From Lachnospiraceae bacterium (lineage in GTDB: Bacteria; Bacillota; Clostridia; Lachnospirales; Lachnospiraceae): DNA of 64,000 nt. The stretch spans positions 1 to 64,000 of the forward strand of contig QXWV01000028.1 of the NCBI GenBank assembly GCA_009911195.1, given 5' to 3'. Made by a program: the position numbers and the translations under genes. This document shows, piece by piece, positions 16,754 through 25,751 of this stretch (the first letter of the stretch is position 1; every line of letters begins with the position of its first letter). The notes under the pieces were generated by a model, which worked only from the letters and a program-made list of their open reading frames with translations, did not search any database and was not told the origin of the DNA.

Positions 16754-17572
16754 ATGAGTAAAATAATTAGTTTTTTAAGCCGGATATTATTAGGAATCCT
16801 GTTAATTCTCACTTTACTGCCCTTTTATCTGTTAGTCATCAATGCATTTAAAAGCCAAAGTGAAATAATATTAAATCCATTCCAATGGGCGGACACCTGG
16901 CAATTCCAGAATTTTACAAAAGCAGCTCCACAAATATTACGCCCTATGGCCAATACACTTTTTGTAACGACAGCCATTATCATAATAACCATTATAGTTT
17001 CATTATTAGCCAGCTATGCATTTGTCCGGTATGATAGATTTTTTGGAAAAGAAATATTATATTTTGGAATCATTGCCCTTTTAATGATACCGGGATTTGT
17101 AATGCTCATCCCTCAATTTGTACAGATTACCAACCTTGGAATGTACAATACCTTTTTAGGATTGATTCTGCCTCCGGCTGCATACCAGGTAGCCATGGGA
17201 ACTTTTTTAACCAGAGCTTCCATGGAGGCTATTTCCAAAAGCCTTTTTGAAGCAGCGGAGATTGAAGGAGCCAACGATATGGATATACTGGTAAAGGTAG
17301 TGCTTCCTTTATCCAAGCCTATCCTTTCCACAGTAACCATTATGACCGGACTGAATGCCTGGAATAACTACATCTGGCCTTTGGTATCCACCTCAGGAGA
17401 GAAAACCCAGCAAATTGCAGTGGCTCTAACCAAAATTATTGTTTCAGTATCCGATGGGCAAGGCGTTAAATTTGCAGCTTATATCATCGCATCTTTACCG
17501 TTAATTATATTGTTCTGCTTTGCCAGCAAGTATTTTGTGGAAGGACTGACATCTGGCGCAGTAAAAGGTTAG
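16754..17572 (+). CDS. ABC sugar transporter permease (MalG/UgpE type)
   Basis: A 272-residue permease with six membrane helices and the EAA loop SLFEAAEIEGANDMDILVKVV near residues 163-184. It pairs with the upstream permease in a CUT1-family importer. A GAAGGAGG ribosome binding site lies just before ATG 16754. A gap of 138 bases then leads to the binding-protein gene. Confidence 0.93.
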   Translation: MSKIISFLSRILLGILLILTLLPFYLLVINAFKSQSEIILNPFQWADTWQFQNFTKAAPQILRPMANTLFVTTAIIIITIIVSLLASYAFVRYDRFFGKEILYFGIIALLMIPGFVMLIPQFVQITNLGMYNTFLGLILPPAAYQVAMGTFLTRASMEAISKSLFEAAEIEGANDMDILVKVVLPLSKPILSTVTIMTGLNAWNNYIWPLVSTSGEKTQQIAVALTKIIVSVSDGQGVKFAAYIIASLPLIILFCFASKYFVEGLTSGAVKG

Positions 17573-17710
17573 TATAACGGTCAATTAATCAACTACTACA
17601 CTGCAAACAACGGGAATTCACCCTCGCGGAAATAAAAGCAAAAGTTAAATTACAATAAACCATATGAAAGATTCCATGAATCTAAATAAAATTAAGGAGG
17701 AAAAATTACT

Positions 17711-19198
17711 ATGAAAAGAAAAATGTTAAACGCACTATTATGTGCCACCATCGCAGCATCTATGCTGCTCACCGGGTGTGGAAATGGGAATGGGGGAAAC
17801 AACGCACAGGACAATACCCAGACCGAAGAAACAAATAAGCCTGAGGAAACAAACGAAAATAAAGAAACAGCAGAAGAACCTCAAAATTCTGACATTACCC
17901 TTGTCTTCGCGCAGGACCTTGGGATTGATGAAACAGCCAATAGCATAACTAACGAAATCCTACAAACCTATCAGGAAAAAACAGGCATAACCATCCAGTT
18001 TGAAAACCAGCCTACGGACTACAGAACATGGTTAACTACCCAGTTTACGGCAAAACAGGGGCCTGATGTATACAGCGGCATTCTTTATGATATGACCAGC
18101 GATTATGAGGCAGGATATCTGTATAATTTTGCAGAACTTTATCAGCAGGAAAGTGCTTATGACGCAGGAAAACCTTGGAAAGATACTTTACCGGAATCCA
18201 TTTCCGAAAGAATGTACCTTACCGACAGCGATGTGCCAGGTTATCCATCATCCACATCGGTAGTACGTATTTTCTACAACAAAAGTTTATTTGATGCAGC
18301 AGGTGCAGCCGTTCCCACTACATGGGTTGAGTTTATGGATGCCTGTTCAAAACTGAAAGAAGCAGGAACCACACCTTTTGGATTCCCTAACGCTTCCAAA
18401 GATGACCTTTCCTGGTTATGGTTTAACAATTCTATTTGCAGCCAGTTAAACAAAGATATGACCAAAAACCTGGATGTATCCGGCAATGGATATGCAGAAT
18501 TAAATGAAATTGTAAAAGGCTTTGATGATGGAACATTAGATTTTACTTCCGACCAGATGAAGCAGGCTTATGAATTGATGAAAGAATTTTCCCAATATTG
18601 GACTTCTGATTACAATGGCTTAGACCAGGCATCCGCCATTGATATGTTCATCCGCGGGGAAGTTGCCATGGTGCAGGCTATGTCCACCAACCTTACGAGC
18701 ATTGCGGCTAATGTAGGAGATTCTTTTGAATATGGTGTAATCCCTATTCCGGTTATCACCGATGAAACATCCGAATATGCAATGGGCCAGTCCGTTATAT
18801 TAGGCGGCCAGCCGGATATTATTTACGGTGTAAACAAAGCTTTGGAATCTGACCCCGATAAGTTAGCAGCCGCTATTGATTTCGTACAGTATATGTCCTC
18901 TCCTGAAGTACAAACCAAATATATGGAAGCTATCAACCGTATTCCGTTAGCAACAAGCACAGAACTTCCGGAACGTCTGTCAGGATTTATTATTACGGAA
19001 GATGCATTAAGAGTTCCTTATTATACAGGTATCAATGGAGAACTCCGTGACTTCTTCTGCCGCGGCGGCCAGCTTTACCTGGAAGGAAGCTACAGCACAG
19101 ATGAATTTGCACAATATGTACAGGAATCTTTTGCAACTGTTCTTGACAAAATCAAAATCGAAAATGATTGGAATGCAGAAAATAACTACGGCTTATAA
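17711..19198 (+). CDS. Extracellular solute-binding lipoprotein (sugar ABC transporter)
   Basis: A 495-residue family 1 binding protein. A lipoprotein signal peptide (residues 1-23) ends in the lipobox LLTGCGN with the lipidated Cys23, followed by a low-complexity Asn/Gln/Glu/Thr linker to about residue 60. The mature part is the periplasmic-binding fold (DITLVFAQDLG..., KQGPDVYSG, FYNKSLFDAAG, MFIRGEVAMVQAM). It captures the oligosaccharide outside the cell and delivers it to the two permeases. An AAGGAGG site precedes the ATG. A hairpin right after its stop probably raises its mRNA level relative to the enzymes downstream. Confidence 0.94.
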   Translation: MKRKMLNALLCATIAASMLLTGCGNGNGGNNAQDNTQTEETNKPEETNENKETAEEPQNSDITLVFAQDLGIDETANSITNEILQTYQEKTGITIQFENQPTDYRTWLTTQFTAKQGPDVYSGILYDMTSDYEAGYLYNFAELYQQESAYDAGKPWKDTLPESISERMYLTDSDVPGYPSSTSVVRIFYNKSLFDAAGAAVPTTWVEFMDACSKLKEAGTTPFGFPNASKDDLSWLWFNNSICSQLNKDMTKNLDVSGNGYAELNEIVKGFDDGTLDFTSDQMKQAYELMKEFSQYWTSDYNGLDQASAIDMFIRGEVAMVQAMSTNLTSIAANVGDSFEYGVIPIPVITDETSEYAMGQSVILGGQPDIIYGVNKALESDPDKLAAAIDFVQYMSSPEVQTKYMEAINRIPLATSTELPERLSGFIITEDALRVPYYTGINGELRDFFCRGGQLYLEGSYSTDEFAQYVQESFATVLDKIKIENDWNAENNYGL

Positions 19199-19235
19199 TC
19201 ATTATTCTTATATTTGAAATACCGGAATGATATAG

Positions 19236-19260
19236 TACGGCGGTCAAATTGGCCGCCGTA
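19236..19260 (+). terminator. Intercistronic hairpin between binding protein and sulfatase
   Basis: TACGGCGG and CCGCCGTA arms, extended by two more pairs, enclose a 5-base loop. The following TTATAAAAAT is a poor T-run, so it is more likely a stabilising or partly attenuating hairpin than a full terminator. Confidence 0.6.
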
Positions 19261-19280
19261 TTATAAAAATGGAGGAAAAA

Positions 19281-20747
19281 ATGAATAAACCAAATTTAAT
19301 TTATATTCTGGCAGATGATATGGGATATGGGGATATTTCCGCATTGAATGAAAACTGCGGATTTAAAACGCCAAATCTGGATAAGATGGCCGAACAGGGA
19401 ATGTATTTTACAGACGCTCATTCCACTTCTGCAGTTTGTACTCCATCCAGGTATGGAATCCTAACAGGGCGTTATAACTGGCGTTCCCGTTTAAAATCCT
19501 ATGTTATGGGAGGCTACTCGGAAGCACTGATTGAAGAAGGAAGAAAAACCATAGCCGATTTATTAAAAGCAGATGGATATTACACGGCTATGATTGGAAA
19601 ATGGCATCTGGGCATGAATTTTTCAAAAAAGCCTGGATTTGAAGAACAGCCTGATTTTGCCGCTTGCAGTCATGTGGATTACAGCGGAAAAATCCAACGT
19701 TCCCCAATTTCCAACGGCTTTGATTATTTTTATGGTATCAGCGGCTCCCTGGATATGCCGCCTTATATTTATATTGAAAATGACCATTTCACAGCACTGC
19801 CGGACCATACAACAAAAGGAACGGGAAAAGGATTTTTTAGGGAAGGCCCTACTGCCCCTGGTTTTGTCCACGAAAATGTACTTGATGAGTTAACGGATAA
19901 AGTATTAGAACAAATCGAAAAAAAGAAAGAAAATCCTTTCTTCATTTATTTTCCAATGCCCGCACCCCATACCCCGATTCTCCCCTCCAAACAATTCCAG
20001 GGAAAATCGGGAACAAATGAATACGGGGATTTTGTACTTCATGTAGACCATGTGGTAGGGCAGATAAACCAAAAATTAAAAGAAGAAGGTTTGCTTGAAA
20101 ACACCATCGTAGTATATACTTCGGATAATGGCTGTTCTCCTATGGCCGACTACCCTAAATTATTACAAAAAGGACACAACCCCAGCTATATTTTCAGAGG
20201 CACCAAGGCGGATATTTATGAAGGAGGACATAGAATACCTTTCATCGTCCAGTGGCCCAGGGAAATACCTGCTGGCACTATATGTAAAAAAATAGTATGC
20301 TTAAGTGACATTATGGCCACTATGTGCGATATACTTGGAATCAATATGGGGGAAAGCGATGGGGTGGACAGTATCAGCAATCTCCCTTTGTGGAAAGACC
20401 CCGAAGGGGAAGAAGTCAGGGAAGATTTGATTCATCAAAGCATTGACGGTTCCCTATCCATTAGAAAAGGAAAATGGAAACTTGAAATGTGCCCCGGCTC
20501 CGGCGGCTGGTCAGACCCAAAACCAGGCGAAGAAGACCCTGCATCCCCCAGATTTCAGTTATATGACTTATCCACAGATATTGGTGAAACAAATAATATC
20601 ATCAACCAATATCCCGAAAAAGCTTCCGAATTAAAAATAATACTCAAAAATCACATTTTCATGGGAAGAAGCACACCAGGGCCAGTGCAAAAAAATAACG
20701 GGCAAGCCATTTGGGAAACTATTAAATGGGTAGAAGAGGAGGATTAA
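19281..20747 (+). CDS. Sulfatase of the formylglycine-dependent family, cytoplasmic
   Basis: A 488-residue type I (S1) sulfatase. The metal ligands Asp12-Asp13 are in ILADDMGYGD, and the maturation motif is CTPSR at 53-57, in which Cys53 would be converted to formylglycine by an anaerobic sulfatase-maturating radical SAM enzyme (not in this window). GKWHLG and YTSDNG are further family motifs. It hydrolyses sulfate esters, probably on host mucin or glycosaminoglycan sugars; the exact linkage cannot be read. There is no signal peptide, so it acts inside the cell on imported oligosaccharide. ATG 19281 follows GGAGG; an upstream ATG at 19269 overlaps that site. Confidence 0.93.
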   Translation: MNKPNLIYILADDMGYGDISALNENCGFKTPNLDKMAEQGMYFTDAHSTSAVCTPSRYGILTGRYNWRSRLKSYVMGGYSEALIEEGRKTIADLLKADGYYTAMIGKWHLGMNFSKKPGFEEQPDFAACSHVDYSGKIQRSPISNGFDYFYGISGSLDMPPYIYIENDHFTALPDHTTKGTGKGFFREGPTAPGFVHENVLDELTDKVLEQIEKKKENPFFIYFPMPAPHTPILPSKQFQGKSGTNEYGDFVLHVDHVVGQINQKLKEEGLLENTIVVYTSDNGCSPMADYPKLLQKGHNPSYIFRGTKADIYEGGHRIPFIVQWPREIPAGTICKKIVCLSDIMATMCDILGINMGESDGVDSISNLPLWKDPEGEEVREDLIHQSIDGSLSIRKGKWKLEMCPGSGGWSDPKPGEEDPASPRFQLYDLSTDIGETNNIINQYPEKASELKIILKNHIFMGRSTPGPVQKNNGQAIWETIKWVEEED

Positions 20748-20752
20748 GAGCC

Positions 20753-22060
20753 ATGTATCAATTTAATCGGGAAGAATACAATAAACGGATGGAATGGTAT
20801 CAAGACGCCAGATTTGGCATGTTCATCCATTGGGGATTATATTCCATTCCAGCCAGGGGAGAATGGATTCGCAGTACTGAAGAAATGACAAAAGAAGATT
20901 ATATGAAATATTTTTACGAATTCGATGCCAGGGATTATTACCCGAAAAAGTGGGCCAGGGCAGCAAAAGAAGCCGGCATGAAATATATGGTATTTACCGC
21001 AAAACACCACGATGGATTTTGTCTTTTTGACAGTAAGTACACGGATTTTAAATCCACCAATACAAAATGCAAAAGAGATTTGGTTGCAGAATATGTGGAA
21101 GCAGTCCGTGCCGAAGGGTTAAAGGTAGGTTTATATTTTACCTTACTCGATTGGTATGACGAAAACTATCCCCACTACAAAGACAGAAACCATCCTATGC
21201 GCAATCATCCCGAATATAGCAACGAAAACCGGGATTTTAGCAAATATGTAGATTATTTCCATAAACAGGTAGAAGAAATCTGCACCAACTACGGAAAACT
21301 GGATTTACTTTGGTTTGATTTCTCTTATGACGATATGCGGGGTGAAAAATGGGAAGCGACCAAACTCATCAATATGGTCAGAAAGCTCCAGCCTGAAGTT
21401 ATTATTGACAACAGGCTTGAAGTAAGCGGTGAAGGGAGAGGTTCTTTGGCAGAATGCAATCCTTCCCCTTATCATGGAGATTTCGTTAGCCCGGAACAGA
21501 TTATTCCACCCGAAGGGCTTAAAGACGTCGAAGGAAATCCCCTGGCTTGGGAAGCTTGTGTAACAATGAACAATAACTGGGGTTATCATGGAACGGATAA
21601 ATTCTTTAAACCAGCCCCTATGCTAATTAAAAAGCTGGTGGAATGTGTTTCAAAAGGAGGAAATCTTCTGCTCAATGTAGGGCCGGATGCTTACGGAAAT
21701 TTCCCGCCGGAATCCACTGCTATTTTAAAGGAAATAGGAAAATGGATGGACAAAAACTATGAAAGTATTTACGGATGCGGTATCGCCGACGTACCCAAGC
21801 CCGATTATGGCCGCGTAACAAAAAAAGGGAATACTTACTATTTTCATATGTATGAAAATACCATCGGCCCAGTACCGCTTATAGGTCTTGATAAATCTAA
21901 GGTAAAGAAAATACGGGCACTGGCCTCAGGATATGAAATCCCCATATCCACAAACTGGGTACACAGCGATTACCCCGATATTGTATTTGCAGATTTAGGG
22001 CCAAACCCTATTTTGCCGGATAACATTGATTATGTGTTAGCAGTGGAAATGGAAGATTAA
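20753..22060 (+). CDS. GH29 alpha-L-fucosidase, cytoplasmic
   Basis: A 435-residue GH29 enzyme. Family signatures are FIHWG at 24-28, KHHDGF at 84-89, and LLWFDF at 185-190, whose Asp189 is the expected nucleophile; GGNLLLNVGPD and the C-terminal beta domain follow. It removes alpha-linked L-fucose from glycans. The start at 20753 is preceded by GAGGAGGA and comes 5 bases after the sulfatase stop; an earlier in-frame ATG at 20726 would overlap the sulfatase gene. No signal peptide. The tight linkage means desulfation and defucosylation act on the same imported substrate. Confidence 0.93.
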   Translation: MYQFNREEYNKRMEWYQDARFGMFIHWGLYSIPARGEWIRSTEEMTKEDYMKYFYEFDARDYYPKKWARAAKEAGMKYMVFTAKHHDGFCLFDSKYTDFKSTNTKCKRDLVAEYVEAVRAEGLKVGLYFTLLDWYDENYPHYKDRNHPMRNHPEYSNENRDFSKYVDYFHKQVEEICTNYGKLDLLWFDFSYDDMRGEKWEATKLINMVRKLQPEVIIDNRLEVSGEGRGSLAECNPSPYHGDFVSPEQIIPPEGLKDVEGNPLAWEACVTMNNNWGYHGTDKFFKPAPMLIKKLVECVSKGGNLLLNVGPDAYGNFPPESTAILKEIGKWMDKNYESIYGCGIADVPKPDYGRVTKKGNTYYFHMYENTIGPVPLIGLDKSKVKKIRALASGYEIPISTNWVHSDYPDIVFADLGPNPILPDNIDYVLAVEMED

Positions 22061-22073
22061 GAAACTAGATTAA

Positions 22074-22138
22074 GAAACTATCGCGAAATAACTTACCTAT
22101 AGCCCACAAAATATGGTAAGTTATTTTGAGACAGTTCC
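22074..22138. terminator. Long imperfect inverted repeat (terminator or small mobile-element remnant)
   Basis: Arms of 24 bases at 22074-22097 and 22115-22138 are complementary at about 20 positions, including AAATAACTTACC/GGTAAGTTATTT, around a 17-base loop. It lies between the fucosidase and the transglutaminase-fold gene. There is only a TTTT inside the right arm rather than a clean T-run outside it, so read-through is likely. Confidence 0.6.
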
Positions 22139-22156
22139 CAACTATTAGGAGGGATT

Positions 22157-24745
22157 ATGTTTTCTCAAGAATTCAAAAAATACGCAGAAGAAAAATATAA
22201 TGCAAGACTTTATCTTTTCGGAGATTTAAATAAAGAAATAACAAAAAAAATGCAGGAATTATCAGAATGCAAAAAGGAAAGGGCTTTATTAATGAAATTC
22301 CTATATGGCACGATGCCCCTTAGAGATGCAGGGGAATATGATTTTTCTGTCTTTCTAACTTATGTGGACCATGCTCTTAAGCTTAGGAAAGAGATGCCCT
22401 GGTGTCAGGAACTTCCTGAAGATTTATTCTTACATTATGTATTATATTACCGCATCAATACGGAAAACATTAATCCCTGCCGTACATTTTTTTACCAACA
22501 GCTCAAAGACCGTATTTTTGGAAAAACAATGGAAGAAGCGGTTCTGGAAATAAATTACTGGTGCGCTGAACAGGCCAGCTATGCTGCTTCGGACGAAAGG
22601 ACACTTTCCCCCATGGGCGTTTACTTTTCAGGTACAGGGCGCTGCGGGGAAGAGTCTACTTTCACAGTATCCGCCCTCCGCAGCGTAGGAATTCCCGCAA
22701 GGCAAGTCTATGCACCTTGGTGGGCACACTGCGATGATAACCATGCATGGGTAGAAACATATATAAATGGCAATTGGCAATTTTTAGGGGCATGTGAACC
22801 GGAAGAAGTACTCAACAAAGGATGGTTTTTAGGAGCCGCTTCCAGAGCCCTTCTTATAAGCAGCAGGACTTTTTTTGATTATTGGATGCCGGAGTCGAAA
22901 AATATGCTGCAAACAGATTATATAGGAAAAGAAGGAAACGTTTACTATTATAACAGCACAACTTTATATGCAAAAACACGCCGCCTTCATATTCAAGTTG
23001 TAAACAAAGATGGAATTCCCCAGGACAATGCAGAAGTAATCCTACAAGTAATGAATATGGCAGAATATAAAAAACTGGCAAAGCTTACAACAAATGAAGA
23101 TGGCTTGGCTTCTATTACGATTGGTTTCGGAGATATCCGTATCCAGGCATATAAAAATGGATGGATGGGAGAAATAAACTTCTCTGTAAAAGAACAGGAC
23201 AGGATATGTATTCAACTAATTTGGAATACAACTCCATACTTCCAAAAAATTACAGATAATCATGCATCTTATGATTCTAAATATCAGGAAACCATAAATG
23301 CACCTACCGATTCCAATAAAAATAAAGTAGTTTTAAGTAAAACCCAGCAGGAAAACGGAAGAAAAAAGAGGAAGGAAGCAGCAGAAAAAAGAGCAAAAAA
23401 AATAATACACTATTTTGATGAAGAAAAAGCATCAAAATTTCCAGAAGAAAAGGAAATATTTGAAACCTCAAAAGGAAATTTCCACGAAATTTTTCAATTT
23501 TTATCCGCCGATTCCAACCCGGATAGAAAAAATATACTTCACAGCCTTTCCAAAAAGGATTATAAAGATGTAACAGCACTAGTACTGGAAGCATTTTTAA
23601 ATAATCCTTATATAAACAATGAAAACCTATCCCATATAGGAAAAAATATTTATATCGACTATATCTTATGCCCCAGGATTTATAACGAAGAGCTATCCCC
23701 TTATCCACCCTTTATCCACAGCTATTTTTCGGAAAAACAACTGGAGGCTTTTCGGAAAAACCCGTTTAGCGTATGGGATTATATTGAAAAAAATATTGAA
23801 GATATACCCGGAGAAACTTATGGAATGATTTATAGTACCCCAATAGGTTGTCTAAAAATAAAAAAAGGCAATCTAATAAGCAAAAAAATCCTTTTTACAG
23901 CCATTTTAAGAAGTATCGGAATTCCTGCCAGATTATGCCCGGAAAATATGGAATTGGAAGTATATATAGAAGAAATACAAGGGAAGCCATCCTGGAAAAA
24001 AAAGATATCCAAAAAGAAAGGCACTTTGCTTTTATCCGTACAAGAAGGAAGCAAATGGATTTATCACCAGACATGGACTATTGGTAAATTTCATGGCATC
24101 CAATTGGAAACTTTAAATTATGACGGTATTTTTTTTGAAAATAATAAATTATCTCTGGAATTGGAGGAAGGCAACTACCAAATAATAACAACAAACCGTG
24201 TTCCAAATGGAAACCAACATGCTTTATTTTATCGATTTACAATCAAAGAAGACGCCAAGAAGCAACTCTTCCTATCCATGTCCGAAACAAAAACGGAAGA
24301 TTTATTATGCAACCATAAACTGCCTGATTTTGAAATCACCACATTGACAGGAAATGCACATCAACTGTCGGAAGAAATGAATGATGAAAATAATATCCTG
24401 GCTTTTTTGGAAGTAGGGCAGGAACCAACCGAACATGTATTAAATGAAATGTTAAGTCAGAAAGACATTTTAAAAAATATTTCTGCCAAAATCCTGTTTA
24501 TCCTCCGGGAAATCGAAGATATTGAAAATACTACATTAAAAGCAGTATTAAAGGAATTCCCGAATATCCATGTATTCTTTGATAAAGATTTTAACAATAG
24601 AGAACCTATTGCAAGAAGCATGTATGTGGACCCGGAAAAGCTTCCCCTTCTTGTAGCATCAAAAGAAGGGATGACAGGGATATATGGATGCAGCGGCTAT
24701 AACGTAGGAAGCGTAAATTTAATTTGCAAAATAATTAGTTTATGA
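22157..24745 (+). CDS. Multidomain transglutaminase-fold protein of unknown function
   Basis: An 862-residue cytoplasmic protein (no signal peptide, no membrane helix). Domains in order: a helical N-terminal part (1-130); a transglutaminase-like cysteine domain with SGTGRCGEES (Cys163) and DDNHAWVE (His196) and a GACEPEE segment; a carboxypeptidase-regulatory-like beta domain (about 270-360); a Lys/Glu-rich linker (about 385-430); a second, degenerate transglutaminase-like region (about 510-620, ending LFTAILRSIGIPARLCPE but lacking an obvious Cys/His pair); and a C-terminal thioredoxin-like region (about 715-862) without CxxC. The superfamily includes proteases, crosslinking enzymes and peptide:N-glycanases. 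Position after the sulfatase and fucosidase suggests it works on glycopeptide or glycan products, which is inference. Confidence 0.75.
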   Translation: MFSQEFKKYAEEKYNARLYLFGDLNKEITKKMQELSECKKERALLMKFLYGTMPLRDAGEYDFSVFLTYVDHALKLRKEMPWCQELPEDLFLHYVLYYRINTENINPCRTFFYQQLKDRIFGKTMEEAVLEINYWCAEQASYAASDERTLSPMGVYFSGTGRCGEESTFTVSALRSVGIPARQVYAPWWAHCDDNHAWVETYINGNWQFLGACEPEEVLNKGWFLGAASRALLISSRTFFDYWMPESKNMLQTDYIGKEGNVYYYNSTTLYAKTRRLHIQVVNKDGIPQDNAEVILQVMNMAEYKKLAKLTTNEDGLASITIGFGDIRIQAYKNGWMGEINFSVKEQDRICIQLIWNTTPYFQKITDNHASYDSKYQETINAPTDSNKNKVVLSKTQQENGRKKRKEAAEKRAKKIIHYFDEEKASKFPEEKEIFETSKGNFHEIFQFLSADSNPDRKNILHSLSKKDYKDVTALVLEAFLNNPYINNENLSHIGKNIYIDYILCPRIYNEELSPYPPFIHSYFSEKQLEAFRKNPFSVWDYIEKNIEDIPGETYGMIYSTPIGCLKIKKGNLISKKILFTAILRSIGIPARLCPENMELEVYIEEIQGKPSWKKKISKKKGTLLLSVQEGSKWIYHQTWTIGKFHGIQLETLNYDGIFFENNKLSLELEEGNYQIITTNRVPNGNQHALFYRFTIKEDAKKQLFLSMSETKTEDLLCNHKLPDFEITTLTGNAHQLSEEMNDENNILAFLEVGQEPTEHVLNEMLSQKDILKNISAKILFILREIEDIENTTLKAVLKEFPNIHVFFDKDFNNREPIARSMYVDPEKLPLLVASKEGMTGIYGCSGYNVGSVNLICKIISL

Positions 24746-24750
24746 TTTTC

Positions 24751-24803
24751 GGATATCAAAAGCCCTAACTGCGGAATATTCCCGGCAACTTGCACAAAGA
24801 AAG
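24751..24803 (+). repeat. Dispersed intergenic repeat, copy A
   Basis: About 50 bases starting TATCAAAAGCC and containing CTGCGGA, CGGCAACTTGCACAAA align without gaps to 58930-58982 at roughly four positions in five. It lies between the transglutaminase-fold gene and the YitT gene. Confidence 0.7.
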
Positions 24804-24821
24804 TCCGTATAGAAAGTTCAT

Positions 24822-25730
24822 ATGAAAACCGAATACCTCACAGGAATAGAATTGAAATTTATAGAAAGCAGCAAAAAAATGAAACAAAAATCTATACATA
24901 TAACCATTCTTCTTAATATATTTGGCACTTTTTTATACATGGTTGGAATTAAAGTATTCGCGGCACCGGCCAGAATCGCTCCGGGCGGTGCCAGCGGCAT
25001 TGCGGTATTGATAAATTATTTAACAGGGTTTCCCATTGGATTATTCTGTTCCCTGTTCAGAATCCCTTTATTAATCATTATTTTATGGAAAAAAATATTT
25101 CCTCTGTTTTTTTTCTGGAAAACCGTAGGAAGCATTCTTTTACTTTCTTTCATGACCGATATTATCGGCCCAATGCTTCCTGTTTACAAAGGGGATTTTC
25201 TATTGGCGGCCATCTTTGCCGGCACTTTTATGGGCAGCGGGCTGGCACTTGTCTACCTTGGAAATTCTGATACCGGAGGTATCACTTTAATAGGTTTGAT
25301 TATACAAAAAAGATATCCTCAGTTCCAGGTTGGAACTATGATTTCCCTTTTAAATTTTATCATTGTCCTAACCTCCGGAATCGTCTATAAAAATATGGAA
25401 AACATTTTGTATGCTATTGTAACAGTATACGTATCAGGTCTTTTTATGGACAGAATCGTAAATAATGCCAATGCTAAAAATCTTATGATTGTTATGTCCG
25501 AATGCACTGATAAAGTACGCTGTATTTTCTTAAATGAAGAAAAAGGGCTTACTTTATTAAAAGGCGAAGGCGGATATACCAGCGAAACCCAAAGGGTTAT
25601 TATGAGTGCTGTCAATAAAGGCGACTGTATACGCATCCAGAAAAAAATAATACAGACAGATGACAAAGCCCTTATTATTGTAGAAGAAGCCAGTAAAGTA
25701 TTAGGTAAAAATTTCGGCCATATGATTTAA
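24822..25730 (+). CDS. YitT family membrane protein (DUF2179 C-terminal domain)
   Basis: A 302-residue protein with about five membrane helices (residues 27-200), the conserved APGGASGIAVLIN and GNSDTGGITLIG motifs, and a C-terminal cytoplasmic DUF2179 domain (about 215-290). The family is widespread in Firmicutes; transport of an unknown solute is suspected but unproven. The start is uncertain: neither ATG 24822 nor ATG 24879 (MKQKSIHIT) has a good ribosome binding site, and the latter is closer to family length. It converges on mnmG and closes the rightward block. Confidence 0.85.
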   Translation: MKTEYLTGIELKFIESSKKMKQKSIHITILLNIFGTFLYMVGIKVFAAPARIAPGGASGIAVLINYLTGFPIGLFCSLFRIPLLIIILWKKIFPLFFFWKTVGSILLLSFMTDIIGPMLPVYKGDFLLAAIFAGTFMGSGLALVYLGNSDTGGITLIGLIIQKRYPQFQVGTMISLLNFIIVLTSGIVYKNMENILYAIVTVYVSGLFMDRIVNNANAKNLMIVMSECTDKVRCIFLNEEKGLTLLKGEGGYTSETQRVIMSAVNKGDCIRIQKKIIQTDDKALIIVEEASKVLGKNFGHMI

Positions 25731-25751
25731 ATACAATTTTTTCACAGACTT

